DNA from: DAITAZ01 sp036824045
GTDB taxonomy: Bacteria > Pseudomonadota > Gammaproteobacteria > Burkholderiales > Rhodocyclaceae
Direction of reading: 5' to 3'
Assembly: GCA_036824045.1 (NCBI GenBank)
Contig: DAITAZ010000071.1
Coordinates: 1 to 7,804 of the forward strand
Length of the DNA: 7,804 nt
In this document: positions 1 to 6,023 of the stretch, one piece after another
How positions within the stretch are numbered: position 1 is the first letter of the stretch
How the letters are laid out: each line of letters begins with the position of its first letter
Position numbers and translations under genes: made by a program
The notes under the pieces: generated by a model
Told to the model about the DNA's origin: nothing
Seen by the model: only the letters and a program-made list of their open reading frames with translations
Database searches by the model: none

Positions 1-8
1 GGGGTTGA

Positions 9-49
9 GCGCCGCCGCAGGCGGCGCCTTCGTGCCAGCCATGCTGGCA
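9..49. repeat. Two tandem short hairpins at the left edge
   Basis: Two perfect inverted repeats lie side by side. The first has 8-base arms (9-16 GCGCCGCC and 20-27 GGCGGCGC) around a 3-base loop. The second has 7-base arms (33-39 TGCCAGC and 43-49 GCTGGCA) around CAT. Neither is followed on either strand by a T-run, so they are not canonical Rho-independent terminators. They may close an upstream gene outside the window or form part of the antitoxin gene's leader. The hairpins are read directly; any function is inferred. Confidence 0.5.
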
Positions 50-57
50 TCCCGTGT

Positions 58-88
58 TAGGATGTTCCTACATCATGTGGGATATCCC
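58..88 (+). promoter_or_regulatory. Palindromes before the antitoxin gene, possible autoregulatory operator
   Basis: Two small inverted repeats lie just upstream of the antitoxin start: TAGGA-TGT-TCCTA (58-70) and the perfect 10-base palindrome GGGATATCCC (79-88). The second ends nine bases before the ATG and abuts the G-rich stretch that would serve as ribosome binding site. Type II antitoxins with Phd-like N-termini normally repress their own promoter by binding such palindromes, so an operator is plausible here. I could not identify a convincing -35/-10 pair. The palindromes are seen; the operator role is inference. Confidence 0.3.
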
Positions 89-97
89 GGGGGAACC

Positions 98-451
98 ATG
101 AAGACCGTCAATATCCGCGAACTCAAGAACAACCCGTCGGCGGCCCTGCGCGACGCCCGTGAGGATGTCGTCGTGGTCATGAACCGGGATGAGCCCCAGG
201 CGCTGTTGGTGGATCTGAAGCAGCTCGGCACCGGGGATGTGGCGGGGGTGCGGGTGGCGCTTGCGGTGGCGCTGTTCCGGCAGGGCAACGTGTCGCTGGG
301 CTACGCCGCGCGCGTGGCCGGCAAGCCGCTGGCGGAATGGATCGCGCTGCTCGGCCGCATGGGCATCCCCCTCGTCAGCCCGACGCCCGAGGATGCGGCC
401 CACGACATGGCGGTCGCCGACGCATGGTTCCGGGAACGTCTCCCGTCGTAA
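98..451 (+). CDS. Antitoxin with Phd-like N-terminus and UPF0175 domain
   Basis: This 117-residue protein is the likely antitoxin of the pair with the next gene. Residues 1-41 (starting MKTVNIRELKNNPSAALRDA, later NRDEPQALLVDL) resemble the Phd/YefM DNA-binding fold. Residues about 47-90 (VRVALAVALF, SLGYAARVAG, LLGRMGIPLV) match the helix-turn-helix-like UPF0175 family. UPF0175 genes are commonly paired with DUF3368 genes, as here. I chose the ATG at 98 because the Phd-like segment begins exactly there and a G-rich stretch (GGGGGA) precedes it; 31 further open codons upstream run through palindromic leader DNA and look non-coding. The 3' end overlaps the toxin gene by 28 bases, implying translational coupling. 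Such antitoxins usually neutralise the toxin by binding it and repress the operon. The family call is fairly secure; activity is inferred. Confidence 0.82.
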   Translation: MKTVNIRELKNNPSAALRDAREDVVVVMNRDEPQALLVDLKQLGTGDVAGVRVALAVALFRQGNVSLGYAARVAGKPLAEWIALLGRMGIPLVSPTPEDAAHDMAVADAWFRERLPS

Positions 452-930
452 TCGCCGACGCCGGGCCGCTGATCGCCCTGTCCCTGATCGGGCGGCTGGA
501 GGTGTTGCGCCAGGTGTTCGGGCAGGTCTGGATCACCGAGACGGTGCGGCGGGAGCTGACGGCTGGTGGCGCTTTTCCGGGCCAGGAGGAACTGGTGGCG
601 GCGTTGGAGGGCTGGCTGCGGGTTGCGGAAGTGGACGTGGCCGGATTCGAGGCGATCAACCCGGATATCGACCCGGGCGAAGCCAGCAGCATTTGTCTTG
701 CGGAGCGCTGCGCCGACAGTCTGCTGGTGATCGACGACCGCGCCGGGCGCATCGAGGCACAGGCGCGGGGCTTGCGATTCATCGGGCTCATTGGCGTGAT
801 GCGCCGTGCCCGGCAGATCGGTGCGATCGGGGCGCTGCGTCCGGTGCTGGAGGACTTGCGCCGGGCGAATTACTTTCTCGGCGACGCGCTCATCGCGGAA
901 GTGCTGCGCAGCGTCGGCGAAGTGCCTTGA
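424..930 (+). CDS. DUF3368 (PIN-fold) toxin, probable ribonuclease
   Basis: This 168-residue protein has the DUF3368 layout, a family related to PIN-domain nucleases. The N-terminal VVIADAGPLIAL carries the first acidic residue (D12). ITETVRREL supplies E44, DIDPGEASSICLA supplies E86, and LLVIDDRAGRIEAQ supplies D104/D105, so the expected acidic metal-binding set appears complete. The C-terminal half (GLIGVMRRARQIG, LRRANYFLGDALIAEVL) is also typical of the family. PIN toxins cleave RNA using Mg2+ or Mn2+; whether this one is active is not shown. ATG 424 is the only plausible start close to the domain, has no clear Shine-Dalgarno, and lies inside the antitoxin gene, so translation probably depends on the antitoxin reading through. 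It converges on purC with 31 bases between the stop codons. Confidence 0.82.
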   Translation: MVPGTSPVVIADAGPLIALSLIGRLEVLRQVFGQVWITETVRRELTAGGAFPGQEELVAALEGWLRVAEVDVAGFEAINPDIDPGEASSICLAERCADSLLVIDDRAGRIEAQARGLRFIGLIGVMRRARQIGAIGALRPVLEDLRRANYFLGDALIAEVLRSVGEVP

Positions 931-961
931 ACTGCGCGACCAGGGCGTTTCGCTTTCTTGC

Positions 962-1843
962 TCACCCCACCAACCGCTCCAGCGCTTCCCGATACTTGGC
1001 GCTGGTCTTCTCCAGAATGTCGGCGGGCAGCCTGGGGCCGGGGGCTTGTTTGTTCCAGTCCAGGGTTTCCAGGTAGTCGCGGACGAACTGTTTGTCGAAG
1101 CTGGGGGGGCTGATGCCTTCCCGGTAGCTGTCGGCGGGCCAGAAGCGGGAGGAGTCGGGGGTGAGGGCTTCGTCGATCAGGTGGAGCTGGCCGGCGGCGT
1201 CCAGGCCGAATTCGAACTTGGTGTCGGCGATGATGATGCCGCGGGTCAGCGCGTAGGCGGCGGCCTCGGTATAGAGGCGGATGGCGGTATCCCGCACCTG
1301 GGCGGCGAGCGCCGGGCCCACGAGCTTTTCACAAGTGGCGAAGTCGATGTTCTCGTCGTGGTCGCCCATCTCGGCCTTGGTGGCGGGGGTGAAGATGGGC
1401 TGGGGCAGGCGGGCGGCCTGCTGCAGGCCGGCGGGCAGGGCAATGCCGCAGATGGCGCCGGTGGCCTGGTAGTCCTTCCAGCCGGAGCCAATGATGTAGC
1501 CCCGCACCACGGCCTCGATGGGCAGGGGCTTGAGGCGCTTGACCACCAGGGCGCGGCCCCGCACCTGGGCGCGCTCTTCTTCGCTGGCCACGACGCTTTC
1601 CGGGTCGATGCCGGTGAGCTGGTTGGGGATGATGTGGCCCAGCCGGGCGAACCAGAAGTTGGCCACTGCGGTAAGCACCTCGCCTTTGCCGGGGATGGGG
1701 TCGGGCAGGATGACATCGAAGGCGGAAAGCCGGTCGGAGGTGACGATGAGCAGATGCTCGTCGCTCACGGCGTAGATGTCGCGAACCTTGCCGCGGCCGA
1801 GCAGGGGCAGGGAGCTGATGGTGGATTCGAACAGAGCGCTCAC
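962..1843 (-). CDS. purC: Phosphoribosylaminoimidazole-succinocarboxamide synthase (SAICAR synthetase)
   Basis: PurC catalyses the ATP-dependent joining of aspartate to CAIR to give SAICAR, in cytosolic de novo purine synthesis. The 293-residue protein shows the family motifs in order: GRGKVRDIY (16-24), SDRLSAFD (36-43), LPIEAVVRGYIIGSGW (107-122), TPATKAEMGDHDENI (152-166), ADTKFEFG (206-213) and DEALTPDSSRFW (224-235). Its length and the DHDENI insert put it in the longer ADE1-like class, not the roughly 237-residue E. coli class. The start is a GTG at 1841-1843 with AGGA a few bases upstream; the kinase-like GKVRD loop lies at the usual distance from it. It follows the DUF3422 gene by 31 bases on the same strand, so the two are probably cotranscribed. 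No Rho-independent terminator is visible after its stop. The purE/purK genes that can neighbour purC are not seen downstream; the toxin-antitoxin pair is there instead. Confidence 0.96.
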   Translation of the reverse strand: MSALFESTISSLPLLGRGKVRDIYAVSDEHLLIVTSDRLSAFDVILPDPIPGKGEVLTAVANFWFARLGHIIPNQLTGIDPESVVASEEERAQVRGRALVVKRLKPLPIEAVVRGYIIGSGWKDYQATGAICGIALPAGLQQAARLPQPIFTPATKAEMGDHDENIDFATCEKLVGPALAAQVRDTAIRLYTEAAAYALTRGIIIADTKFEFGLDAAGQLHLIDEALTPDSSRFWPADSYREGISPPSFDKQFVRDYLETLDWNKQAPGPRLPADILEKTSAKYREALERLVG

Positions 1844-1874
1844 GGTGGTGTCCTGAGGGGGTGAGGGTTGTGGG

Positions 1875-3209
1875 TCAGTGGCCTTGGCCTTCTTCAGCGG
1901 CCAGGGCCTTGCGCATGCGGTGGGTGCCCCAGGCGACGAGGCAGGCGATCACCGGAATGGAGATGGCGGTGATGACGTCGGGCGAGGCGTGGTGCAGATC
2001 CTTGGTGCCCTTGGCCAGGTATTGCACGAGCTGGGAGCCATAGTAGGTGAGGACGACGACGGAGAGCCCTTCCACCGTCTCCTGCAGCCGCAGTTGCAGC
2101 TTGGCCCGCTTGTTCATCTGGCCCAGCAGTTCCTGGTTTTGGCGCTCCAGCTCGATATCCACCCGTGTGCGCAAGAGCTGGCTGCTACGGGAGATGCGGG
2201 CGGAGAGTTCCTCCTGACGGCGGGCGATGGCGGCACAGGTGGCCATGGCGGGGCTGAGCCGCCGTTCCATGAACTCGCCGATGGGCGGCATGTGGGGCAG
2301 ACGCTCTTCGCGCAGGTCGGCGATACGTTGTTGCACCAGCCGATGGTAAGCGGCGCCCGCGCCGAAGCGGAACGAGGTCCGGGCGAGGGAGGCCTCCACC
2401 TCGGAGGCCAGATTGGTGAGGTTCTGCAACACTTCCCGCTCGTCGTCCGGGCTGTTGTTCTCGCCCATCTGGCGCATGAGCTTGGCCAGATCCTGCTCGG
2501 CCCGGCTGATGAGCTTGCCGACCTCCTTGGCCTTGGGCAGGGCCAGCAAGGCCATCATGCGGTAGGTCTCGATTTCCACCAGGCGCTGAATGGTGCGGCC
2601 GGCCTGGCGGCGGGTCATCCCGTCGTCCAGCAGCACGAAGCGGGAATAGCCGTCCGGGCCGATGAGAAAATCGGTGAACACCCAGCCGCCGCCATCCGCT
2701 ACCCGGGCGCCCACGGCGGCGGGCCCGGATTGCCGGTAGCGGGCGCGCACGGCCTCCGGGGCCATCTCGCGCACGGAGCGGTACTCCACATGGGTGGCGA
2801 CCAGCAGTTGCCCGGGTATGCCTCCGAGCCAGTCTGCCGGCACCGCCGACAGGGCTGTGGCCTCGGGCAGATCGTCCGGCTGGGGCTTGCGGAAGAAGTA
2901 GTAGCTGGAAAATTCGTTGTGGCGCTCCCACTTGAGGCGGAAGGCGGGGAAGTCCACCACCAGGTGGGCGCCATCCTTGATGGGCAGGGCCACCCCCAGG
3001 CGCTCGCCCAGGCGGGCCAGGTGGGCGCTTTCCTGCTCGGGGCTGGTGCCGCGCTGGAGCAGGGCGAGAAAGCTCACCTGCTCGGGTACCGCCACCGACA
3101 CGGGGGGGCGGGCGTGGACCTCGTTGTTGAGCACATGCCTCAAGGGGTGCTCGCGCAACGGGTTGATGGGCGTGATGAGCGGTTCCAAGGGAGCTGTTTC
3201 GGGATTCAC
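1875..3209 (-). CDS. DUF3422 family membrane-anchored protein of unknown function
   Basis: The function is unknown. The 444-residue protein matches the DUF3422 family as I remember it: an N-terminal HPLRHVLNNEVHARPP signature (21-36), a soluble region with NEFSSYYFFRKP and later RLVEIETYRMMALLALPKAKE, then a long helical, probably coiled-coil stretch (about 330-377). Two C-terminal hydrophobic segments follow (about 381-399, LSVVVLTYYG; and 411-428, VITAISIPVIACLVAWG), ending in a charged tail. This predicts a mostly cytoplasmic protein held in the inner membrane by a C-terminal hairpin. There is no signal peptide. The start is a GTG at 3207-3209 without an evident Shine-Dalgarno; the conserved HPLR-NNEVHARP block begins 20 residues in, so a later start would cut into it. 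It sits after the fba terminator and 31 bases before purC. The family call is confident; role and substrate cannot be told from sequence. Confidence 0.88.
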   Translation of the reverse strand: MNPETAPLEPLITPINPLREHPLRHVLNNEVHARPPVSVAVPEQVSFLALLQRGTSPEQESAHLARLGERLGVALPIKDGAHLVVDFPAFRLKWERHNEFSSYYFFRKPQPDDLPEATALSAVPADWLGGIPGQLLVATHVEYRSVREMAPEAVRARYRQSGPAAVGARVADGGGWVFTDFLIGPDGYSRFVLLDDGMTRRQAGRTIQRLVEIETYRMMALLALPKAKEVGKLISRAEQDLAKLMRQMGENNSPDDEREVLQNLTNLASEVEASLARTSFRFGAGAAYHRLVQQRIADLREERLPHMPPIGEFMERRLSPAMATCAAIARRQEELSARISRSSQLLRTRVDIELERQNQELLGQMNKRAKLQLRLQETVEGLSVVVLTYYGSQLVQYLAKGTKDLHHASPDVITAISIPVIACLVAWGTHRMRKALAAEEGQGH

Positions 3210-3223
3210 GTTCAGAGCTGGGA

Positions 3224-3229
3224 ATTCTA
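3224..3229 (-). promoter_or_regulatory. Possible -10 element for the DUF3422-purC unit
   Basis: On the minus strand TAGAAT occurs 14 bases before the GTG start and matches the TATAAT consensus at five of six positions. The segment upstream, just after the fba terminator stem, gives no good -35 at 16-18 base spacing (the best is CTGCTT at 17). A start site about 7 bases further on would give a very short leader, in keeping with the missing Shine-Dalgarno. This is a weak single-element call. Confidence 0.25.
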
Positions 3230-3240
3230 ACCGGGCTCGC

Positions 3241-3272
3241 CAACAAAGCAGAAAGGCCGCCAGCGGCGGCCT
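3241..3272 (-). terminator. Rho-independent terminator of fba
   Basis: Read on the minus strand, 24 bases after the fba stop, an 8-base perfect stem (AGGCCGCC / GGCGGCCT, 3254-3272) closes a 3-base GCT loop. It runs straight into a T-rich tail, TTTCTGCTTTGTTG. Stem strength, tight loop and tail position all fit an intrinsic terminator at the end of the gap-pgk-pyk-fba block. It implies that the DUF3422-purC genes need their own promoter or read-through. Confidence 0.8.
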
Positions 3273-3296
3273 CCCTGTTACAGCGCAAGCCGGGGC

Positions 3297-4361
3297 TTAC
3301 TTGACGATCTGGTTCAGTTGGCCCTTGGCGTAACGCTCGGCCATCTTCTCCAGGGCCAGCGGCTTGATCTTGCTGGCCTGGCCGGCGCAGCCGAAGGATT
3401 CGTAGCGGGCCAGGCAGATCTTCTTGGCCGCTTCGCGGGCGGGCTTGAGGTAATCGCGCGGGTCGAACTTGCCGGGGTTCTCGGCGAAGTAGCGGCGGAT
3501 CGCACCGGTCATGGCCAGACGGATGTCGGTGTCGATGTTGATCTTGCGCACGCCGTGCTTGATACCGCGGACGATCTCTTCGACCGGCACGCCATAGGTT
3601 TCCTTCATGTCACCGCCGAACTGACGGATCTCCGCCAGCAGCTCTTGCGGCACGGAGGAGGAGCCATGCATCACCAGGTGGGTGTTGGGGATGCGGGCGT
3701 GGATTTCGGCAATGCGGTCGATGGCCAGGATGTCGCCGGTGGGCTTCTTGGTGAACTTGTAGGCGCCGTGGCTGGTGCCAATGGCGATGGCCAGGGCGTC
3801 ACACTGGGTTTGCTTGACGAAGTCGGCGGCCTGCTCCACGTCGGTGAGGAGCTGCTCACGGGTCATGGTGCCTTCGGCTCCGTGGCCGTCTTCCTTGTCG
3901 CCCTTCATGGTTTCCAGGGAGCCCAGCACCCCGAGTTCCGCCTCGACGGAAACACCGATGGCGTGGGAGAACTCCACCACCTTGCGGGAGACTTCCACGT
4001 TGTACTCGTAGGAGGCGACGGTCTTGCCGTCCGCTTCCAGCGAGCCGTCCATCATGACCGAGCTGAAGCCGGACTTGATGGCCGCCATGCACACGGCGGG
4101 GCTCTGGCCGTGATCCTGGTGCATCACGATGGGGATGTGGGGGTAGGCTTCCAGCGCGGCCAGGATCTGGTGGCGGAGGAAGGGCTCGCCTGCATACTTA
4201 CGGGCCCCGGCAGAAGCCTGCATGATGACCGGGGCGTCGAGCTGGTTGGCGGCTTCCATGATCGCCCACACCTGCTCCATGTTATTCACGTTGAAGGCGG
4301 GCAGGCCGTAGTCGTTCTCGGCAGCGTGGTCCAGCAGTTGGCGCATGGATACGATGGGCAT
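3297..4361 (-). CDS. fba: Fructose-bisphosphate aldolase, class II (Calvin-cycle subtype)
   Basis: This metal-dependent aldolase reversibly cleaves fructose-1,6-bisphosphate to dihydroxyacetone phosphate and glyceraldehyde-3-phosphate; the same subtype also handles sedoheptulose-1,7-bisphosphate in CbbA-type enzymes. The 354-residue length and motif spacing fit the class IIB / CbbA form. Visible residues include the catalytic Asp83 and metal-binding His84 in MHQDHG, Glu142 in AELGVLGSLE, His198 in IGTSHGAYK, His232 in VMHGSSSVPQE, and the phosphate-binding KINIDTDIR loop (273-281). The ATG at 4359-4361 has GGAG about 11 bases upstream. The gene follows pyk by 97 bases and is closed by a strong intrinsic terminator. 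No phosphofructokinase or RuBisCO gene is in the window, so whether it serves glycolysis, gluconeogenesis or carbon fixation cannot be decided. The symbol cbbA would also be reasonable. Confidence 0.96.
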   Translation of the reverse strand: MPIVSMRQLLDHAAENDYGLPAFNVNNMEQVWAIMEAANQLDAPVIMQASAGARKYAGEPFLRHQILAALEAYPHIPIVMHQDHGQSPAVCMAAIKSGFSSVMMDGSLEADGKTVASYEYNVEVSRKVVEFSHAIGVSVEAELGVLGSLETMKGDKEDGHGAEGTMTREQLLTDVEQAADFVKQTQCDALAIAIGTSHGAYKFTKKPTGDILAIDRIAEIHARIPNTHLVMHGSSSVPQELLAEIRQFGGDMKETYGVPVEEIVRGIKHGVRKINIDTDIRLAMTGAIRRYFAENPGKFDPRDYLKPAREAAKKICLARYESFGCAGQASKIKPLALEKMAERYAKGQLNQIVK

Positions 4362-4394
4362 GGTGCTTATCTCCTACAGTTTCCGTTCAAGTTG

Positions 4395-4446
4395 GATCGG
4401 CGATATGGTTTGATTCTCCTGCCACTGCATCCGCTGCCCGCCGATC
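4395..4446 (-). repeat. Widely spaced inverted repeat in the pyk-fba spacer
   Basis: Perfect 8-base arms GATCGGCG (4395-4402) and CGCCGATC (4439-4446) flank a 36-base spacer between the pyk stop and the fba start. In RNA they would form a long-loop stem upstream of the fba ribosome binding site. They could also be half-sites for a regulator. There is no T-run, so it is not a terminator. A match of this size could arise by chance in a 97-base spacer, though not often. Confidence 0.3.
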
Positions 4447-4458
4447 GAGAGCGCGCTG

Positions 4459-5919
4459 TCAGTGGCGGTGTTCCGTGTTGCCGAGGGCCGGGGAGACAAA
4501 CTCCCCGACCCGCGCGATCTTCATGGTGTTCGTGCCGCCGGATTTGCCGATGGGCTCGCCCAGGGTGAGGACCACCAGATCTCCCAGTTCTGCGGCGCCG
4601 GAGTCCACCAGCGCCTGCTCGGCCTTGCGCAGAAGCCCGTCCCGATCATCGTGCTCCAGGGGCAGAACGATGGGATTCACCCCCCGGTACATGCTGACCT
4701 TGTAGCGGGTGCGCTGCTCCGGTGTCAGCGCATAGACGGGGACACCACTGTTGAAGCGGGAGATCCACAGCGCAGTGGAGCCGGACTGGGTCATGCAGGC
4801 GATGGCCTTAACTTTCAGATGGTGCGCGGTAAACAACGCTCCCATGGCAATGGACTGATCCACGCGGTGAAAGATCCGGTCGAGGAAATCCTTGTCGAGG
4901 GAAACCTCCATGAACTTCTCGGCCTCGACGCACACCCGGGCCATGGATTCCACCGTTTCCACCGGGTAGTCCCCGGCCGCAGTTTCCGCGGAAAGCATCA
5001 CGGCGTCTGTGCCGTCCAGCACAGCGTTGGCCACATCGGATACTTCTGCGCGGGTCGGAATGGGGCTGACGATCATGGACTCCATCATCTGCGTCGCGGT
5101 GATGGAGAACTTGTTGTGGTCGCGGGCCAGGCGGATGAGGCGTTTTTGCAGGGCGGGTACGGCGGCATCGCCGACTTCGACGGCCAGATCTCCCCGGGCC
5201 ACCATCAGCCCGTCACAGGCGTGGAGGATGTCCTCGATGGCGGGAATGGCTTCCGCGCGCTCGATCTTGGCGACCAGCATCGCGTCGGATCCGGCCTGAC
5301 GGAGCAGGTCCCGCGCCAGCCGCATGTCGGCACCGGATTTGGGAAAGGACACGGCCACAAAATCCACGTTCAGGCTTGCGGCAACCTTGATGTCCTCCAT
5401 ATCCTTGGGCGTGAGCGCGGGCGCGGAGAGCCCGCCACCCTGGCGGTTGATGCCCTTGTTGTTGGACAGCTCGCCTCCGTGACGGACGACGCAATGGATC
5501 TCGTCTTCTTCGATGTAATCCACATCGAGCACGATGCGGCCGTCGTCCAGCAGGAGAACGTCGCCGCTCTCCACGTCGTCGATCAGTTCCGGGTAATCCA
5601 GGCCGACGCGCTCGCGGTCGCCCAGGGTGCAGTTGCAGTCGAGGATGAATTTCTGACCCGCCTTGAGCGGCACCTTGCTCCCGGCAAATTTGCCGATACG
5701 GATCTTGGGACCCTGCAGGTCCGCCATCACGCCGACTGTGCGACCGGTGAGGCGACAGCACTCCTGGAGAGTCTCCACGCGCTTGCGATGGTCTTCCGCC
5801 TTGCCGTGGGAGAAGTTCAGACGCACCACGTTCACCCCCGCCTCGATGAGGCGGGTGAGAGTCTTGATGTCGCTGGAGGCCGGGCCCAGCGTGGCGACGA
5901 TCTTGGTGGCGCGTTCCAT
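4459..5919 (-). CDS. pyk: Pyruvate kinase (PykA-like)
   Basis: The enzyme converts phosphoenolpyruvate and ADP to pyruvate and ATP, the last step of glycolysis, in the cytosol. The 486-residue protein shows the full barrel and lid: TKIVATLGPAS (5-15), VVRLNFSHG with Arg33, Asn35 and Ser37, MADLQGPKIRIG (65-76), the B-domain, SNNKGINRQGGGLSA (152-166), the active-site LVAKIERAEAI with Lys218 and Glu220, MVARGDLAVEVG with Asp244, and ITATQMMESM ending in an MLSAETAAGDYP segment. The SNNKGIN/GGGLSA and VSFPKSG blocks resemble E. coli PykA (the AMP/sugar-phosphate-activated type) more than PykF. The C-terminal regulatory domain is present and ends in a short tail (GNTEHRH). The ATG at 5917-5919 has GGAG 14 bases upstream, a longer gap than usual, with a small hairpin just before it. 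It lies 104 bases after pgk and 97 bases before fba. Confidence 0.96.
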   Translation of the reverse strand: MERATKIVATLGPASSDIKTLTRLIEAGVNVVRLNFSHGKAEDHRKRVETLQECCRLTGRTVGVMADLQGPKIRIGKFAGSKVPLKAGQKFILDCNCTLGDRERVGLDYPELIDDVESGDVLLLDDGRIVLDVDYIEEDEIHCVVRHGGELSNNKGINRQGGGLSAPALTPKDMEDIKVAASLNVDFVAVSFPKSGADMRLARDLLRQAGSDAMLVAKIERAEAIPAIEDILHACDGLMVARGDLAVEVGDAAVPALQKRLIRLARDHNKFSITATQMMESMIVSPIPTRAEVSDVANAVLDGTDAVMLSAETAAGDYPVETVESMARVCVEAEKFMEVSLDKDFLDRIFHRVDQSIAMGALFTAHHLKVKAIACMTQSGSTALWISRFNSGVPVYALTPEQRTRYKVSMYRGVNPIVLPLEHDDRDGLLRKAEQALVDSGAAELGDLVVLTLGEPIGKSGGTNTMKIARVGEFVSPALGNTEHRH

Positions 5920-5940
5920 GGTGTTAGGGTTGTCTCCGTT

Positions 5941-5955
5941 GCCAGGTAAGCTGGC
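5941..5955 (-). repeat. Small hairpin in the pyk leader
   Basis: A 5-base perfect stem (5941-5945 GCCAG, 5951-5955 CTGGC) closes a 5-base loop. In the minus-strand transcript it falls three bases before the GGAG that is the only visible pyk Shine-Dalgarno. It might affect ribosome access, but it is short and could be chance. Confidence 0.3.
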
Positions 5956-5964
5956 CTTTTAGTT

Positions 5965-5994
5965 CTTATGTGTTACTGGGTCGTGACCGGGCAA
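5965..5994 (-). promoter_or_regulatory. Weak candidate promoter for pyk
   Basis: On the minus strand TTGCCC (5994-5989) and CATAAG (5970-5965) lie 18 bases apart and match the sigma-70 -35 and -10 consensus at four of six positions each. The -35 overlaps one arm and the loop of the 5980-6011 inverted repeat, so that repeat could act as an operator as well as an RNA hairpin. The match is modest and the call tentative. Confidence 0.22.
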
Positions 5995-6011
5995 TTCGCT
6001 CCGGTCACGAC
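5980..6011 (-). repeat. Strong hairpin just downstream of pgk
   Basis: Perfect 11-base arms, GTCGTGACCGG (5980-5990) and CCGGTCACGAC (6001-6011), enclose a 10-base loop that can add two more pairs (GC/GC). In the minus-strand transcript the stem begins 12 bases after the pgk stop codon. No T-run follows, so it is more likely an RNA-stabilising or processing hairpin, or a protein-binding palindrome, than an intrinsic terminator. It shares CGGTCACG with the hairpin on the other side of pgk. Confidence 0.7.
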
Positions 6012-6023
6012 TGGGTTGGAGCA

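Noticed and set aside
5..97. Upstream extension of the antitoxin by 31 codons
   Set aside because: The stretch consists of hairpins and palindromes, its translation is not family-like, and the Phd-like domain starts exactly at ATG 98.
979..1005. Inverted repeat CCAGCGC / GCGCTGG as a plus-strand terminator for the toxin gene
   Set aside because: It lies inside purC coding sequence, has a 13-base loop and is followed by only a weak pyrimidine run; high GC makes such matches common.
1878..3230. Long plus-strand open frame of 450 codons opposite the DUF3422 gene, with similar long frames opposite purC, fba and pyk (806-1864, 3318-4568, 4462-5949)
   Set aside because: They are antisense to well-recognised genes in high-GC DNA, where stops are rare. 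Their translations are low-complexity, rich in Gly, His, Val and Ala, and match no family I know.
5941..5962. Stem plus CTTTTAG as a plus-strand intrinsic terminator
   Set aside because: No plus-strand gene lies upstream, the stem has only five pairs, and the T-run is four bases long.
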